A stretch of 64,000 nucleotides of DNA from Reticulitermes lucifugus (taxonomy: Eukaryota; Arthropoda; Insecta; Blattodea; Rhinotermitidae): NCBI GenBank assembly GCA_026260175.1, contig JAKCWW010000809.1, forward strand, positions 1-64,000, read 5' to 3'. Shown here piece after piece: positions 22,187 through 33,800 of the stretch. The translations under genes and the position numbers were made by a program. The first letter of the stretch is position 1; each line of letters starts with the position of its first letter. Below the pieces are notes generated by a model, which had not been told where the DNA came from, made no database searches, and was given only the letters and a program-made list of their open reading frames with translations.

Positions 22187-22424
22187 AATACGTAATTAGG
22201 CTAACAGTTTCAGCTCAAAGAGCCATCATCAGGCCATGAAAAAAATTATGAAAATTAAAAATTCCATACATTTGGTAAGAGGATGATTTCCCCCTTTTAC
22301 AATTACATTTATAAAAGGGGGAGATCTTCCTCTTACCAAATGTACGGAGTTTTTAATTTTCATAATTTTCTTCATGGCCTGATGATAGCTCTTTGAGCTG
22401 ATGACGGTAGCCTAATTACGTATT
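22187..22424. repeat. Long palindrome with hammerhead-like motifs
   Basis: Arms 22187-22299 and 22311-22424 are inverted copies about 113 bp long with few mismatches, meeting at CCCCCTTTTAC / AAAAGGGGG. The left arm, read on the - strand, holds a hammerhead-like core (22199-22235). In the right arm the corresponding GAAAC box is mutated to GATGAC. Confidence 0.9.
22199..22235 (-). ncRNA. Hammerhead-ribozyme-like motif
   Basis: The - strand reads GGC-CTGATGA-T-GGCTC-TTT-GAGCT-GAAAC...TTA-GCC. Stem I is GGC/GCC and stem II has five pairs, one of them G-U; both core boxes are intact. Stem III is weak (C-G at most). One extra U stands between the first box and stem II, as in the other copies. 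Confidence 0.5.
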
Positions 22425-22559
22425 ATAAGTGAAGTGTTGGTTATGACTGTATGAATCATAAGAGCAAATATATTTTTGTAGAATATACTCGTTGGCACCA
22501 CCACTAACACATTCGCAATACCTCAGATGTGACTAAAAAATACGATGGTAAAAAATTTA

Positions 22560-22835
22560 AAGTTTCACCTGTCCACGCCATGAAAGCATACAGGGGGAGC
22601 AGTATAGCTCTACTAATTTTAACCTCGTCTCTAGATGAAGGTGAGTGACCATCAGAACGCCACCGCCGCTTTAGCCCCGGGAAAAGACCCCGTTACCCAT
22701 TTAATAGGAGGCTGGGTGGGCCCCCAGATGCAGTCTTGACGATTTGCATAAAATAAAAATCTCTTGCCCTTGTTTGGATTCAACCATGGATCGTCCAACC
22801 CGTAGCCTAGTCGCGATACAAATTATGCTATCTGA
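22560..22835 (-). repeat. tRNA-derived SINE, family A
   Basis: Antisense blocks are CACGCCATGAAAGCATACAG, GTATAGCTCTACT, CGCTTTAGCCCCGGGAAAAG, AGGAGGCTGGGTGGGCC, a GGATTCAACCATGGATCG B-box relic and TAGCCTAGTCGCGATAC. Confidence 0.8.
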
Positions 22836-22959
22836 TGATTTCAAAGCAGTTTTGAAGAACTGTTTTTCGCTTTAGTGCTTTATTTAACATTCCCATGTGT
22901 TTCGGTATACGAATATTGCAGATACTTCAAGTGCGTAACGGTGAAGGACAAGTACAATA

Positions 22960-23144
22960 CAGTCGAACTCGGTTACAAAGTCAAGAAGGGGACTGAATCT
23001 TTGGTGTCGTTATAAACGAGTGTTGCTATAACCGATTAGTGTAACGTTATGGTTAACAGTGAGGAATTAATTGGTACCACAGAATATCTGACGCTATAAA
23101 CGAGCTGCCATAATAACCGATGTCGTTATAACCGGGTTCGACTG
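22960..23144. mobile_element. 185-bp MITE with TA duplications
   Basis: The terminal inverted repeats are CAGTCGAACTCGGTTA and TAACCGGGTTCGACTG (one or two mismatches), flanked by TA at 22958-22959 and 23145-23146. Internal copies of GTTATAA.CGA repeat the terminal theme. There is no coding capacity. TA target and CAGT ends suggest a Tc1/mariner or pogo-type parent, which is inference. Confidence 0.8.
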
Positions 23145-23146
23145 TA

Positions 23147-24221
23147 ATATTACGTTTTTGAACAAGAAAAGCCTTCACACATTCTCCGTGTTACATCGGA
23201 TGAATAGTAAGCCTGTTCCTGTGTACTATATGTATTGCTCAATTCAGACGCAGTCTTGACCAGTGTAGGAAAGCCTTGTATTATGAAATGGGCGGGCAGT
23301 AAGGAATACCAAAAATTGTCTGCTGTTTGGTGACGAAGCGCAGTGGAACGTGCCGAAACTTTCAAAGTGTTTTTGAGATGTACAATTTCTACCCTGTCCA
23401 TTCCGTTACTTGGTGCAGCAGGAAGGCGTTTTGTTTGTTTTGTGGCTAACGTGAACCTCTACGCTGACTTGTAATTCAACACGCAACCCGTAAGAATATC
23501 AGGATAAACCATTAAATTGTATCTCAGTGCAAACCATAAATAACTGTGTCAATAATTTTAAACTACACTTTGTTACAGCACTAATAGTCAGGTTTCCCTA
23601 CATGCCATATTATCCTCCGTATTTCATAAAGCCCCGCTACGAATCTCATACAAAAATATAAATTTCCGAAGAATTCCAGACAGCGTGTTGTTGTGCATAA
23701 TATAGGTACAATAGTATAAGATGTAATAATTACATAGGCTGTCATTTATTTCACTTGTGGCCTCATTTATGAAGACACACAGAAAAGAACAAAGTGTTAT
23801 TCTATATTCACCTCTTTTCCCCTTGCATTAATTACTTGTCTGAGCTACCTGTAATTCCGTTTCAAATGTAGATCCAAAATTTCTTCGTGTTTAGATAAAT
23901 GCAGTGAATTCCCACAGCTATGCGTACGGCAAATGGTGTTGACTGGGCAACCGCGTGTTTGTAATTACAGTTCATTTGAATGCAGAGTTTAGCCCCTGCA
24001 GTAGAACACAATGCCGAATATACTAAGCTGAAATCATCTGCAAAACGGCAGAGGTTACCACCGGCCCTGGGCACATTTCCACATTTATGTATTTTGCTGC
24101 ATATTATAAAACGTAATTATTGAAGTTATGAGTAATTTTTGTTACTTTGTTCGATACAGGCCTATGATATATTCCTGCACTCTGAGGGATACAGCAAACA
24201 TTACACACCATAGTGAATCAT
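23147..24221. other. Unassigned intergenic DNA
   Basis: Nothing recognisable was seen. Confidence 0.35.
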
Positions 24222-24495
24222 AGGGTGGTAAAGGTAAAGGTAAAGGTAAAGTTCACCCTAGAAGAGGTCATAAAGGCCCAGAAGGTGAGTAGAGGTATGC
24301 CTCTACCCGTTCTTTAACCTCGGGCTAGATGCGGTGGATGGGTGGTCAACGCCATACCCCGGCTGCTTTACACCCAGGAAAAAGAACCGGTACCCGTTGC
24401 ATAGGAGGCTGGGTGGGCCCAGAGCCGGTCTGGATGTGTGCGAAAAATCTCGCACCCACCGGGATTCGATCCCCGGAATCGTAGCGAGGTAGAAG
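24222..24495 (-). repeat. tRNA-derived SINE, family A
   Basis: It opens with a (GGTAAA)n tail and ends with the B box antisense (GGGATTCGATCCCCGGAA) and GTAGCGAGG. The body is well preserved; the outer tRNA head is cut short. Confidence 0.88.
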
Positions 24496-25194
24496 AAAAA
24501 ACTTTATTTTGATTCAAGTCTTCTGGTGCGTTACACCGTGTCGGTTGATAAGCTATTACAGACGCTTCTGAGGAGCATGCTGTCGCAGTGTTTAGGGTCT
24601 CTCATTCAAAGAAGAGTATAGAAAAATTTTCTATGACTACAAATCTTTCTCTCTCTCAAGAACTGACATGTTGCTGAGCGGGCGGTAAGATATCCACTGG
24701 AAGAGTCACTGCTTATGTCTATGGATTGTGTAGTGTATTCAGGCACATTCCACTACATTTCACCTTAAACATTTCTTAAAAACCTATGCCCAATTTCACC
24801 CTTATAAAAGTCTTTCAGGGGCTTGACACATTTCATATGCTTACATAGCAACAAAAACAGTTGCAGTCTCACGTCTTCCTGTTTGTCAACGTATTTTCTA
24901 ACAGAAAGAATGAAATGTTCTCAGTCTCTTCATTTCTCTTATATTTCCACGTATAACATACAATTTTACATCAAACATTTTCGGAGTGGTATTAAAACTT
25001 AGTTTCATCGTTGAGAAGCCTTGAGAGTTCCTGCCAGCGAGCAGTACAGACATCATCTAATATCTTGACCGCATCATGCCGGATGAAAATTCTACGGCAA
25101 ATCCCTACTGTTGACAGTCTAAACACAACTGAAAAACAACCGTAAGTTTAGCGTCAGTTACAAGTCTACAGATCTGTAAGCATAAATCATCCAT
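24496..25194. other. Unassigned intergenic DNA
   Basis: Nothing recognisable was seen. Confidence 0.35.
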
Positions 25195-25535
25195 CATCTG
25201 ACTTTGTGGCGCACACGTGGGTTAAGTGTCTCACGGAAATAATTGACTTCGTATCTTCATTTCATTTATCCCTTTTTAACCTTTCCTTCACTCCCTTATC
25301 ATGTATCCTTTCCTCTTCCTTCTACCAACATCCGATGGTGACTTCGTGGAGTACACGCGGGTTTAGGTTTTAGACGTAATTTATTATCTACCTTCATTTC
25401 CCAACCTTTTCTTCCTTTCCTTTATCATTTTTTACCTTTATCGCCTTTTTTCCTTCTCCGCTATTCCATCCTTATCCCCTTCATTTGGTCTTCCTATCGC
25501 CATTCGTCCTCTCCTTCCTCTATCCTTCTCCATTA
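25195..25535. repeat. Diverged tandem duplication, pyrimidine-rich
   Basis: Two units begin CATCTGACTTTGTGGCGCAC (25195) and CATCCGATGGTGACTTCGTG (25329). Each goes on to an ACACG.GGGTT block and then a long TTCCTT/TTTCC run on the + strand. The strand asymmetry is striking against the surrounding DNA. Confidence 0.65.
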
Positions 25536-26049
25536 CATTAAAACATGTCGTTAAATATTGCTCAAAGGCTTTTGCAATTACAGAAAATGTGAAGATATGT
25601 ACATGTGTTATGAAGCGTTGCATCGAGACAGATAAATGTCATTTGTCAGACAAAGACAGTAATGAGGACGACGTTCTATGTATGTGTAAGCAAATATTAA
25701 ATGATTTTATGTAAAAAATAAAACATTTATAAGCTCCCTTGGAATCGAAGCTCGGACCAATCTGCAGCGAAACGTATATTCAACACGCAGTCAACATACT
25801 GCATGCTAGTGTCACTGCAACAGTCTTCCAATAAACTTGGCATGTCAGAAAGCGATAACACAGCGGTCCCACATTTCATGGCCCTGTACATACAGATCGT
25901 ACACGCTTAAAACAAATGCAGCACACTGAGTACCAAAAATACCTTTGTTCGACCAATAAAACCACAAATAAAAAAGTTCGCTTATTCCCTTAAAATGCCC
26001 ATTAACATAGATCAAATAAATGACACGTATACTGAAATTCCGAAGACTA

Positions 26050-26255
26050 TATAGGCCTAATCGGGATAGCACAGTCGGTATAGCGACTCGTTACTCCAAA
26101 ACCCATCCAGACCCTTCCTGGGGCCCACTCAGTCTCCTCAAATGCGTACCGGGCATCTTCCCGGGGATAAAGCTGCTGGGGCGTGGCGTTGACCAACCAC
26201 ACCTGTTTAGCGCCGATGTGCTGCATGGCAGACTATAGGGAGAACTTTACGTTTT
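26050..26255 (+). repeat. tRNA-derived SINE, family A, B box deleted
   Basis: The A box is intact (GGGATAGCACAGTCGGTATA). The B-box region is missing between GCGACTCGTTACTCC and AAAACCCATCCAGACC. The rest of the body (CTGGGGCCCACTCAG, GGGCGTGGCGTTGACC) is present. Confidence 0.8.
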
Positions 26256-26329
26256 ATGTAGGCCTAAAGTTTAATCAAAATCTGTCAAATTAGTCAATTA
26301 TATCAGTTCCGTAGAATTCGGGTTTGGGG

Positions 26330-26525
26330 GTTTTCACAGTGGTGTGTTTCAGGTGCTTTGTTCTGGGAAATGATTCTGCGTTATTGGGTAATCAGGTTCC
26401 CGACGTTTCGAATGCACGTAGTGCTTTATTAAAGACCCTTGAAGATAAAGTCACTACATTTCTTAGAAACGTCAGCAACCGACGGAGAGTCATACCCCAC
26501 AAGAAAGGAACCCTCTATGTAAAAT
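26330..26525. repeat. Foldback repeat subtype 1
   Basis: Left-arm blocks TGGGTAATCAGGTTCCCGAC and GTTTCGAATGCACGTAGTGC face right-arm blocks GTCACTACATTTCTTAGAAA and CGTCAGCAACCGACGG. The arms are imperfect and the centre carries CCCTTGAAGATAAAG. Confidence 0.6.
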
Positions 26526-27074
26526 TCCTTTAGCACTAAGGACAGTGGCCCTTAAATAATAGCACAAGTAAATTAAATTTGCACTGAGTAACAAACGTCT
26601 GTCGAAGGACTCAGAAAGTAAGAGTAAAATTTAATGTGACAGTAAAATTTGAATTTATACCCTTCATATGAATGAAACTCGCCAACAAAAAAACAGATTC
26701 GACAAAATTCATTTTAGTTTTGTCATATCGAGTTTGACAAAAATCAGTCTGGTGGTAGGACGATGCTCCTAGTAGACCGACGGACATGGCCAAACTAATA
26801 ATTGGCTTCATATTTTTTCTAAAAGCACACCATATTAATTCTATGGTTTAACTCCCACATACCTGTACGTACATACAGCGTGCCTTAGAAATAATCATTA
26901 CAGGCGCGTCTCATTAAAATTGATTAACCGTCACGAGTTCCACGTCCTGCTTTACTTCCGCAAGTCATAGACCTGAGCTGACCAAGGGCAGTGTATCAAC
27001 TGCGGAGGCTATTTGAGAAATACAGGAAAATTACGGATGCTGAGCTAACACACATGTGAACTCTTTCGCCCTTC

Positions 27075-27245
27075 TGCGATGTTGCACGGCGTAGATTGGT
27101 ACTGTGTTACTTACGTTACAGAACAAAGTGTCAGTCCCGTCTTCAAGGGTCAAACAGCCCTTGCTTCACCCTCGAAGGCGGGACCGATACGTTGTCCTGG
27201 AACGTCAGTAAAACTACCGACCTACGCCGCGCAACATCGGAGAAG
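27075..27245. repeat. Foldback repeat subtype 2
   Basis: The left arm GATGTTGCACGGCGTAGATT faces the right arm CCTACGCCGCGCAACATC. The inner parts GTCCCGTCTTCAAGGGT and ACCCTCGAAGGCGGGAC also pair. It is the same family as 2395-2545. Confidence 0.75.
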
Positions 27246-28364
27246 AGCGAAGACCTCAACTACAACGCGGCGGAAGCCTCAAATGTGTAACAGAAGTGAC
27301 CTTTTAAAGCAAAGCAATAAATTTAAGAAATTCTGCGTTCTGTACATATAGTGTATTTATGGGCCCCTTATGAATCCCAGAATAAACAGCTATTACTTTT
27401 CTACACAGCATTAATTGGCTGACTTTGTGTTAGGTAAGAAATAACTTTTTAAATAATTTAGGCGAATTTCAAGCATAGAGGGGTAACGTACTTTTCCGTC
27501 ATTTTACTTTAACAGCTTGGACAAACAGCACAGTAGGGTAGTTGCAGAACATTATTTAAAAATAACAAAACAATTTTTATCGAGGTGTTTTAAAATATTA
27601 TTTCATTTACCCAAGAATAGGCAGCACACTAAACAGATCCAAACAGTAACAATCTCCTTACTGTATATTAAGATATATTGTTTTGGGAAGCAAATTAAGG
27701 TGGATGGCATGGTAAAAATACGTAAATAGGTAAAATATGTAATTAAAATTGTAGTCAGAAGAAGTGTATGGAGACCACTTGCAGAACACAGGTGAACATG
27801 GAAAATTATGTTAAAAATGTTGTAAATAAATCGGTACATAGAATTTGACATGTAATACGGTCCAGTGGTGACAGCACGTCTTAACACGTTGGGTTATACA
27901 GATGGCGGTGAATTTATTTACCAGTTGAGTGACAACTACCTTGTTAAGAAGGATTGTGTTCCACATTACTTATATCGCAGTAATGACATTACTGAAAAAG
28001 TTGCATCTATTTGTAACTGAATAAAATCATTCAAGGTACTGTAAGAAATTAAGTTTCTTAATGTAGACCTAAATATATAAGAGCTGGAAGTTCAGACAGC
28101 ACACATTTCATTTTCGTATTAACATGTACATTTTATCACGTCGAGCAAGAATCATCCGCATGGATACTTCACTTACGGAACTTCTAGAAACAAGTTAAGT
28201 GCCAGGAATCAGGCTACGTATTCTCCGGTACTACAACTAATACACACACAATTTACGGCTGATTCAGACAAGCCCATTATGCAAAAGAAAATCTTAGAAT
28301 TTCGTCCACAATCATGCAGATCCTGTAAATATCAGACTTGCGACTCTGCTATAGGCAAAATAAC
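27246..28364. other. Unassigned intergenic DNA
   Basis: Nothing recognisable was seen. Confidence 0.35.
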
Positions 28365-28615
28365 CCGGCTATCGGGGTTCGACTACCATCAGAAGCAGAG
28401 CTTTTTCGCTTCTTGAAAGGTCCACATCAGTTCCGGGGCCCATCTAGCCAATTGGTACCGACAGCTCTTTCACCGGGGGTAAAGCGACAGCGGCGTTAAG
28501 TTGACCACTCACTTACATCTAGTGTCCAGGTTCGGAAAGCACTGAGCTATATATCTCCACTCCCTTACACGTTTGCACGGAATGTTTTTTTAATGAATCA
28601 GAGGGACAACTTTAC
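28365..28615 (+). repeat. tRNA-derived SINE, family A, degenerate
   Basis: A B-box relic (CGGGGTTCGACTACC) is followed by CAGTTCCGGGGCCCATCTAG, TTTCACCGGGGGTAAAGCGA, GTTGACCACTCAC and ATCTCCACTCCCTTACACG. Confidence 0.7.
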
Positions 28616-29862
28616 TTCCACAATTTACGTAGTTCTACCATTACCTATCAGGTTGGTACGCGTGGTTACATTCTACAGCAAGCCCACTCAACCTTTTTTT
28701 GCGGTGCGGGCAAAGTCGGCAAAATTTGGTCTGCATGCGGGCAACATGAAGTTCAATACACAGAATGAATAGTGAAGAAGTATACGTGTAATTACATGCA
28801 TAATTTACCTTTGTATTTTTCTATACATCACGTGCTATAAAAATGTTTAAATGTTAAAAAAATGTTAATAGGAAAAATTTATAAGAAATGCAATTCACAA
28901 CCTAGATTAGAGTGCCGCTATTTTTAGCATATTTTTACAAAATAAATGAGTAACGTACTGTATGACTCCATAAACAAACAGCTCACAAGTTTTCAAAACT
29001 GCTTCGGCATTGTATTTCGGGTTGCTAGGGAAAGAGTTAAAAGACGCTTACTCACTTCAAATGTCTCCACGGGCAATAAAACACTGCCACGGGCTCCATG
29101 TTGCCCGCGAGCTACGGGTTGAGAGGACCTGCTCTACAGAGTGGAATTCTAGTGGCAACGGTTTCGAAACTTGATCGCATTATTAACTTTCCTGATTCGG
29201 GTTTCCGTGGATTTCCTCAATTTATTCAAGCGAATGACCGAACAGCAACCGGCAACAGACTTCTGTCCATTCATGTTTAATTTCCCATCTTCTTGAAAGT
29301 TATACAAGTTTTGCAGTTGAAAGAGAACTGTTTTATAAACAAGAATCGACCACTCACCACAGTTACAGAAGCTGTATGTAACACACCGCGACTCTGAGTA
29401 ATTCCAAGATATGCATCATCAGATCAAGCAAGTCACAGGCTATCCAGTCAATGAGAATGTAAAGCCGTAGCGAACTTAAGAATGCGTGAATGGAACCTCG
29501 TTTTACTCGACAGATTCGATTCGTGTGCCCCGTAACTAGGCCATGCATAATCTCTCTTCCTCAATTTCTATAATTTTTCAGCCGCGATCGTCACAAACCT
29601 TTGTCTGTTTCTTTTTTATTTTCTGGAGAACTTATAAGGATACTGCCTCGAAACACATTAACATTCTCCTCAATACCATCTACCTTCCTGACACGTACAT
29701 GTTGCAAACACAAGGGCACATGTTTTTCATTAAAACAACGTTAATTGCGACTTGACTATCCCTGGTTGGCAAGGGCGTTTACGTACTCCTAAGCTAATAA
29801 AACTTAGTTTCTTCTACGTAATATAAAATATACAATCTAACTGAAGTCGTGTATACAAAATA
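28616..29862. other. Unassigned, with a possible old repeat open frame
   Basis: A 60-codon frame at 29098-29280 (GFRGFPQFIQAN) looks like a piece I associate with dispersed insect repeats rather than a gene. Nothing else was recognised. Confidence 0.3.
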
Positions 29863-29951
29863 TGTAGGATGCATGTTCAACAAGTAAGGTTCCCTATCCT
29901 GTAACTTTTGTGTCAATCAAGCACTTCATTTATCGGCAGGAGGTAGCTCTT

Positions 29952-30187
29952 TTTTTTTCCTATGGCTCGACAGCCCTATATGGGCCTGGGCCTCCTCGTT
30001 TCGTCGAGGNNNNNNNNNNNNNNNNNNNNNNNNNNNNNNNNNNNNNNNNNNNNNNNNNNNNNNNNNNNNNNNNNNNNNNNNNNNNNNNNNNNNNNNNNNN
30101 NNNNNNNNNNNNNNNNNNNNNNNNNNNNNNNNNNNCCTAGTAAGCGAGCGGCCGAAGACCCACGCCTTAGACCGCACGGCCACTGGG
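29952..30187 (-). repeat. SINE (family C head) with 20-bp duplication and assembly gap
   Basis: The 20-bp sequence ATCGGCAGGAGGTAGCTCTT stands at both 29932-29951 and 30188-30207. Between them is a T run (poly-A tail on the - strand), 126 unknown bases at 30010-30135, and a family C head read antisense (GACCCACGCCTTAGACCGC). It is a clean retroposition footprint. Confidence 0.8.
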
Positions 30188-30289
30188 ATCGGCAGGAGGT
30201 AGCTCTTAGAGTAGCGTTAATATACAACAGATGGCGCAAGAGCCAGCCAGGTGTTATTCAGGGGATAAGTTGATGTGCAATGGGAACGA

Positions 30290-30716
30290 CATTGGAAACT
30301 TTGTCCTGCGAAAAAGTTCGACGTGTGATTAGGTTTTTATGGACGAAACATTTTACCCCGTGAAATCCACAGCCAATTAAAAGAGGTGTATGGTGATGGT
30401 GTAAGGAGAGTGTATCATGTCAGAAAATGGTGTACAGAGTTCGAAAATTGTCGAATGGACATCCGTAATAAAGATCGCACCGGTCAGCCTACCACATAAA
30501 GGACGGATGTAAATACACCACGAATGAAAGAACTAATTTTGGAAAACCGACGAGCCATAATATGAAGTCAACGATTCCACAATGACAGTAAATTGGAAAT
30601 GACTGTTCGTGAATGGTTGCGAATTCAAGAGCCCGACTTCTACCATGACTTTTTTTCAACTTATGCCAAGATAGGACAAATGCTGAATGTGCTCGGGGAT
30701 TATGTTCAAAAGTAAT
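30290..30716 (+). pseudogene. Mariner transposase, broken
   Basis: The N-terminal part reads CEKVRRVIRFLWTKHF, then after a one-base frameshift EIHSQLKEVYGDGV and VRKWCTEFEN, the helix-turn-helix part of a mariner transposase, ending in a stop. After a large internal deletion that removes the catalytic core, the C-terminus reappears as TVREWLRIQEPDFYHD and LNVLGDYVQK with its natural stop at 30714. It cannot transpose by itself. Confidence 0.8.
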
Positions 30717-30817
30717 GGGACTTCAATGGAACAAATGAGCTACATTTAAACTTGTAAAGAATCCTCATTTAATTTTCATGACCTAGGGAACCTTCCTGAC
30801 TTATTAAACATCCCTCG

Positions 30818-33800
30818 TACCTTCTCAACTTCTTCACCTCAGCAATCTCCGCCTTTACAGTTCGCTCACTGTACCCTATTCATAGGACGTAATTTCTAAA
30901 ATCTTCACTTCATAATATGAATCATTATTTATTTCCCCCAGTAACATGGGTCTACTGATTACATCGCTATAAAAGCCTTCATCTCATATTGAACTAAGAA
31001 TTTTCTCGAAAAGACAAATAAAAATGAAGACAAGGACTAGGTCTATGTTCCCTTAGGCTGTGGACGCAAATACATTTTTAGAAAGGCATTCACACTACAG
31101 AGGAACATAAATCATTCGTTCGTGTATTTCGTGAAATAGCTATTCATGACATTGAATATTTTGTTTCAAATACAAGTTGGAGATTGTAACGAAGTCTACA
31201 TTTTCTTGTTACGCAGAAACTCTTCGTATGACGGAAATTAATAACATTGAGAGAAGACAAGAAACACACATGAGATTACGCAAAGAAAGTTTCTCGTAGA
31301 ATTGTTTCGAACGTGGGACTCATGTGTTACGACACACTGCACGAGAAATCGGACATAATGCTGGATAAAGTTACAAATGACCAATAACAAGATTGAAAAA
31401 TTGTAGAAGCACTGTAGACACAAAGCACAGGATCACGTTGCGAAAACCAAATTACTGACGCCAAGAGTCCTAATTTCTAAGCAAACTGCTAATTACAGAC
31501 ACAAAAAATATTCCAGATTTGTTTGAATGTTTCTTACTAAAATTTTAAAATATCTTCATTCAAGGTACAGTATGTACGCACAGCGTAATAATTCTGGGAC
31601 TTTCGCCATGCTACTGCCTTTAGATTTTGAGTGCGTACTTTGTTTAATTGTATCGAAAACAGTCAGCAAACTGAACGATTTCATTAGACATATACTGTAT
31701 GTTCCGCTTCGCGATATAAATGAAGGTTAAACATTTGTTGCCCCCATAAGTATTTGGCGAGTTATGCTCGAGATTCGCACTGAAACGGATGTAGTTTAAA
31801 ATGTCTGTTACTTCAGCCACACATAAGTCAAAAATGCTAAGTGGCGACGAATTTTAGCAAACTCCCCAGTCGCAAATACCATTTATAAAACCTGTAGAGC
31901 GGTATTCGAGTCGTTTCACGCGTACGAACTGAAAGACGCTCTCGTGCGTGGATGCGAAGCTCCTGAAAAGAGACGGCTTAATGATGATGGAGCTAATCTA
32001 CTGGAAAGACACAGGGTGCTGGATGATCTATACCAGTTATCTACATACTCTTAACACACGTGGAACCATTGTGACTAAATATAAATTTTCGCGTAACTCC
32101 TGAAATTGATAATGTAGTTTTGGGTGGAAAATTGAAATAAACTTTTTTAAGGCGTAAAATTAGTTAACGAATAAAGCACTTTGGCACATCCATGAAATAC
32201 AAGATTTTATTACTGGTGATTTACAGTGGAAATAAACACAGCGCCGATTATTCAAAAAGATGAGGACAAAAATGAAAAACACAAACAAAAATTGTCAACA
32301 TTTATTTACCAATTTCACTACAAAGATAACGTGCTTGCGGAAGCTACGACAGTCGCCTGCCGAACGCTGGGGTTCTGCGGAACACAATTTGAATACCACG
32401 GCACTAAATGGTTCCAGAAACTACTCTTCATCAGACATAAATCGCTGTAGCTAAATCTACTAGCCAATATTTACGTTCGTATAAGAATACAGTTCTCTTT
32501 TTCACATTGCGAACAATTCCTTGGGCTTCTTGTTGACGCAAAATCAGCGACTAAAAAGTTGCGGAATTATAATGACAATAACTCAATCAGTCAATTTCAG
32601 AACCAGTGTTAAGTACGACGGACTATTTCGCTCCGAGGGCTCGCAGGAAACCGAGTGGCCATGGCGCACAGACACAGTGCGGAACCAGACAATTCTCAGA
32701 CCGATTCTCTCCGTCACGACCCGTTTCACATGCCGGCAGATGCAGTGAGGCGAAATATTACACCAACACCTGCCAATAAAGGTATCGTGGGTCTACAGAC
32801 ACAAAGCAGCTTACAAATTCCTCAACTTAAACTCCGAAGGAAGGATGAATGATTACAACAAGGTCCTATGCGATAACTGGATATTGAATTAGAGTAATGA
32901 AATTCTATCAGATACTGGAACATTTTATACGTTTTACATTTTGTTATGTTCTAGTCGTTGTGTCCTATTCATGGGACCGAAGAATAAGCAAGACCCCTGC
33001 AACTGTAAGGCGATATGTTTGCCGCTTCCTCGGCTTAGCTCATAAAGCAACACACAGTGCGTCTCATATCATTCAGATATTCATTGTAATTGTTTAAATG
33101 AATTCCTAGTAAGAATAGAGTTATCATTTCTTAAAGGCGAAGAGAGTAGGTCTGTTACTAAATAATACGTTTAGCAGAGAGACTTTCACTGTGTATTAAT
33201 GCATATTTCCGAATACCTACTACAGGAATTCCACCCATGCATTATGCTTTACAGTCTTTCAACAGATGCTGAAGTCGCAAAATTACTACTTCTGTATTGT
33301 TGATGCCATACTGGCAAGTACAGTCAACGGCTGTATATTGATAAGGCAACAGTTTAGTTGTTTCAGGGCCCGACAATTATCATTTACTCGATATCCGGAT
33401 GGTTCCATTTCGAAGAAAACGCAAGCCAGAAAGCAATGTGAAAAAAAAAATCTGTAGGTAAAAAGTTTCTTCATAGCTGTGACTTCTCTGCATTGTCTGA
33501 ACAAAGGGGCATGTACTAAAACACAAAACAATTATTTTATTAGACAAATAGCTAAGTGGGGCACGATATCCCAAACTGATTGGTGTTATCAACTTGTTGA
33601 GACTCTCATTGCACTGAAACTGATGTGCAGCTTATCTGAAGTTATCACAAATAGCCGTTAGTGTAAAAAATGAAAACAACAGGGCACTTTGCATCCAAGA
33701 CTAAACTTTTGTTAAAAAGTATAATCTTATCTATTTGTAAGGAAAGGGGGGTAAACTACAATGAATTATCTGCAGACAGTGGGGCAAAACCTGCTTGAAA

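Larger units (their letters stand above)
29863..30817 (+). mobile_element. Mariner-like element, internally deleted, with SINE insert
   Basis: Terminal inverted repeats are seen as GGATG.ATGTTCAACAAGT and AAGGTTCCCTA on the left and as TAGGGAACCTTCC, TGACTTATTAAACATCCCTC on the right. TA dinucleotides flank both ends. Between them lie transposase remnants (30290-30716) and a SINE with target duplication (29932-30207). Without the SINE the element would be about 700 bp, roughly half a full mariner. Confidence 0.72.
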
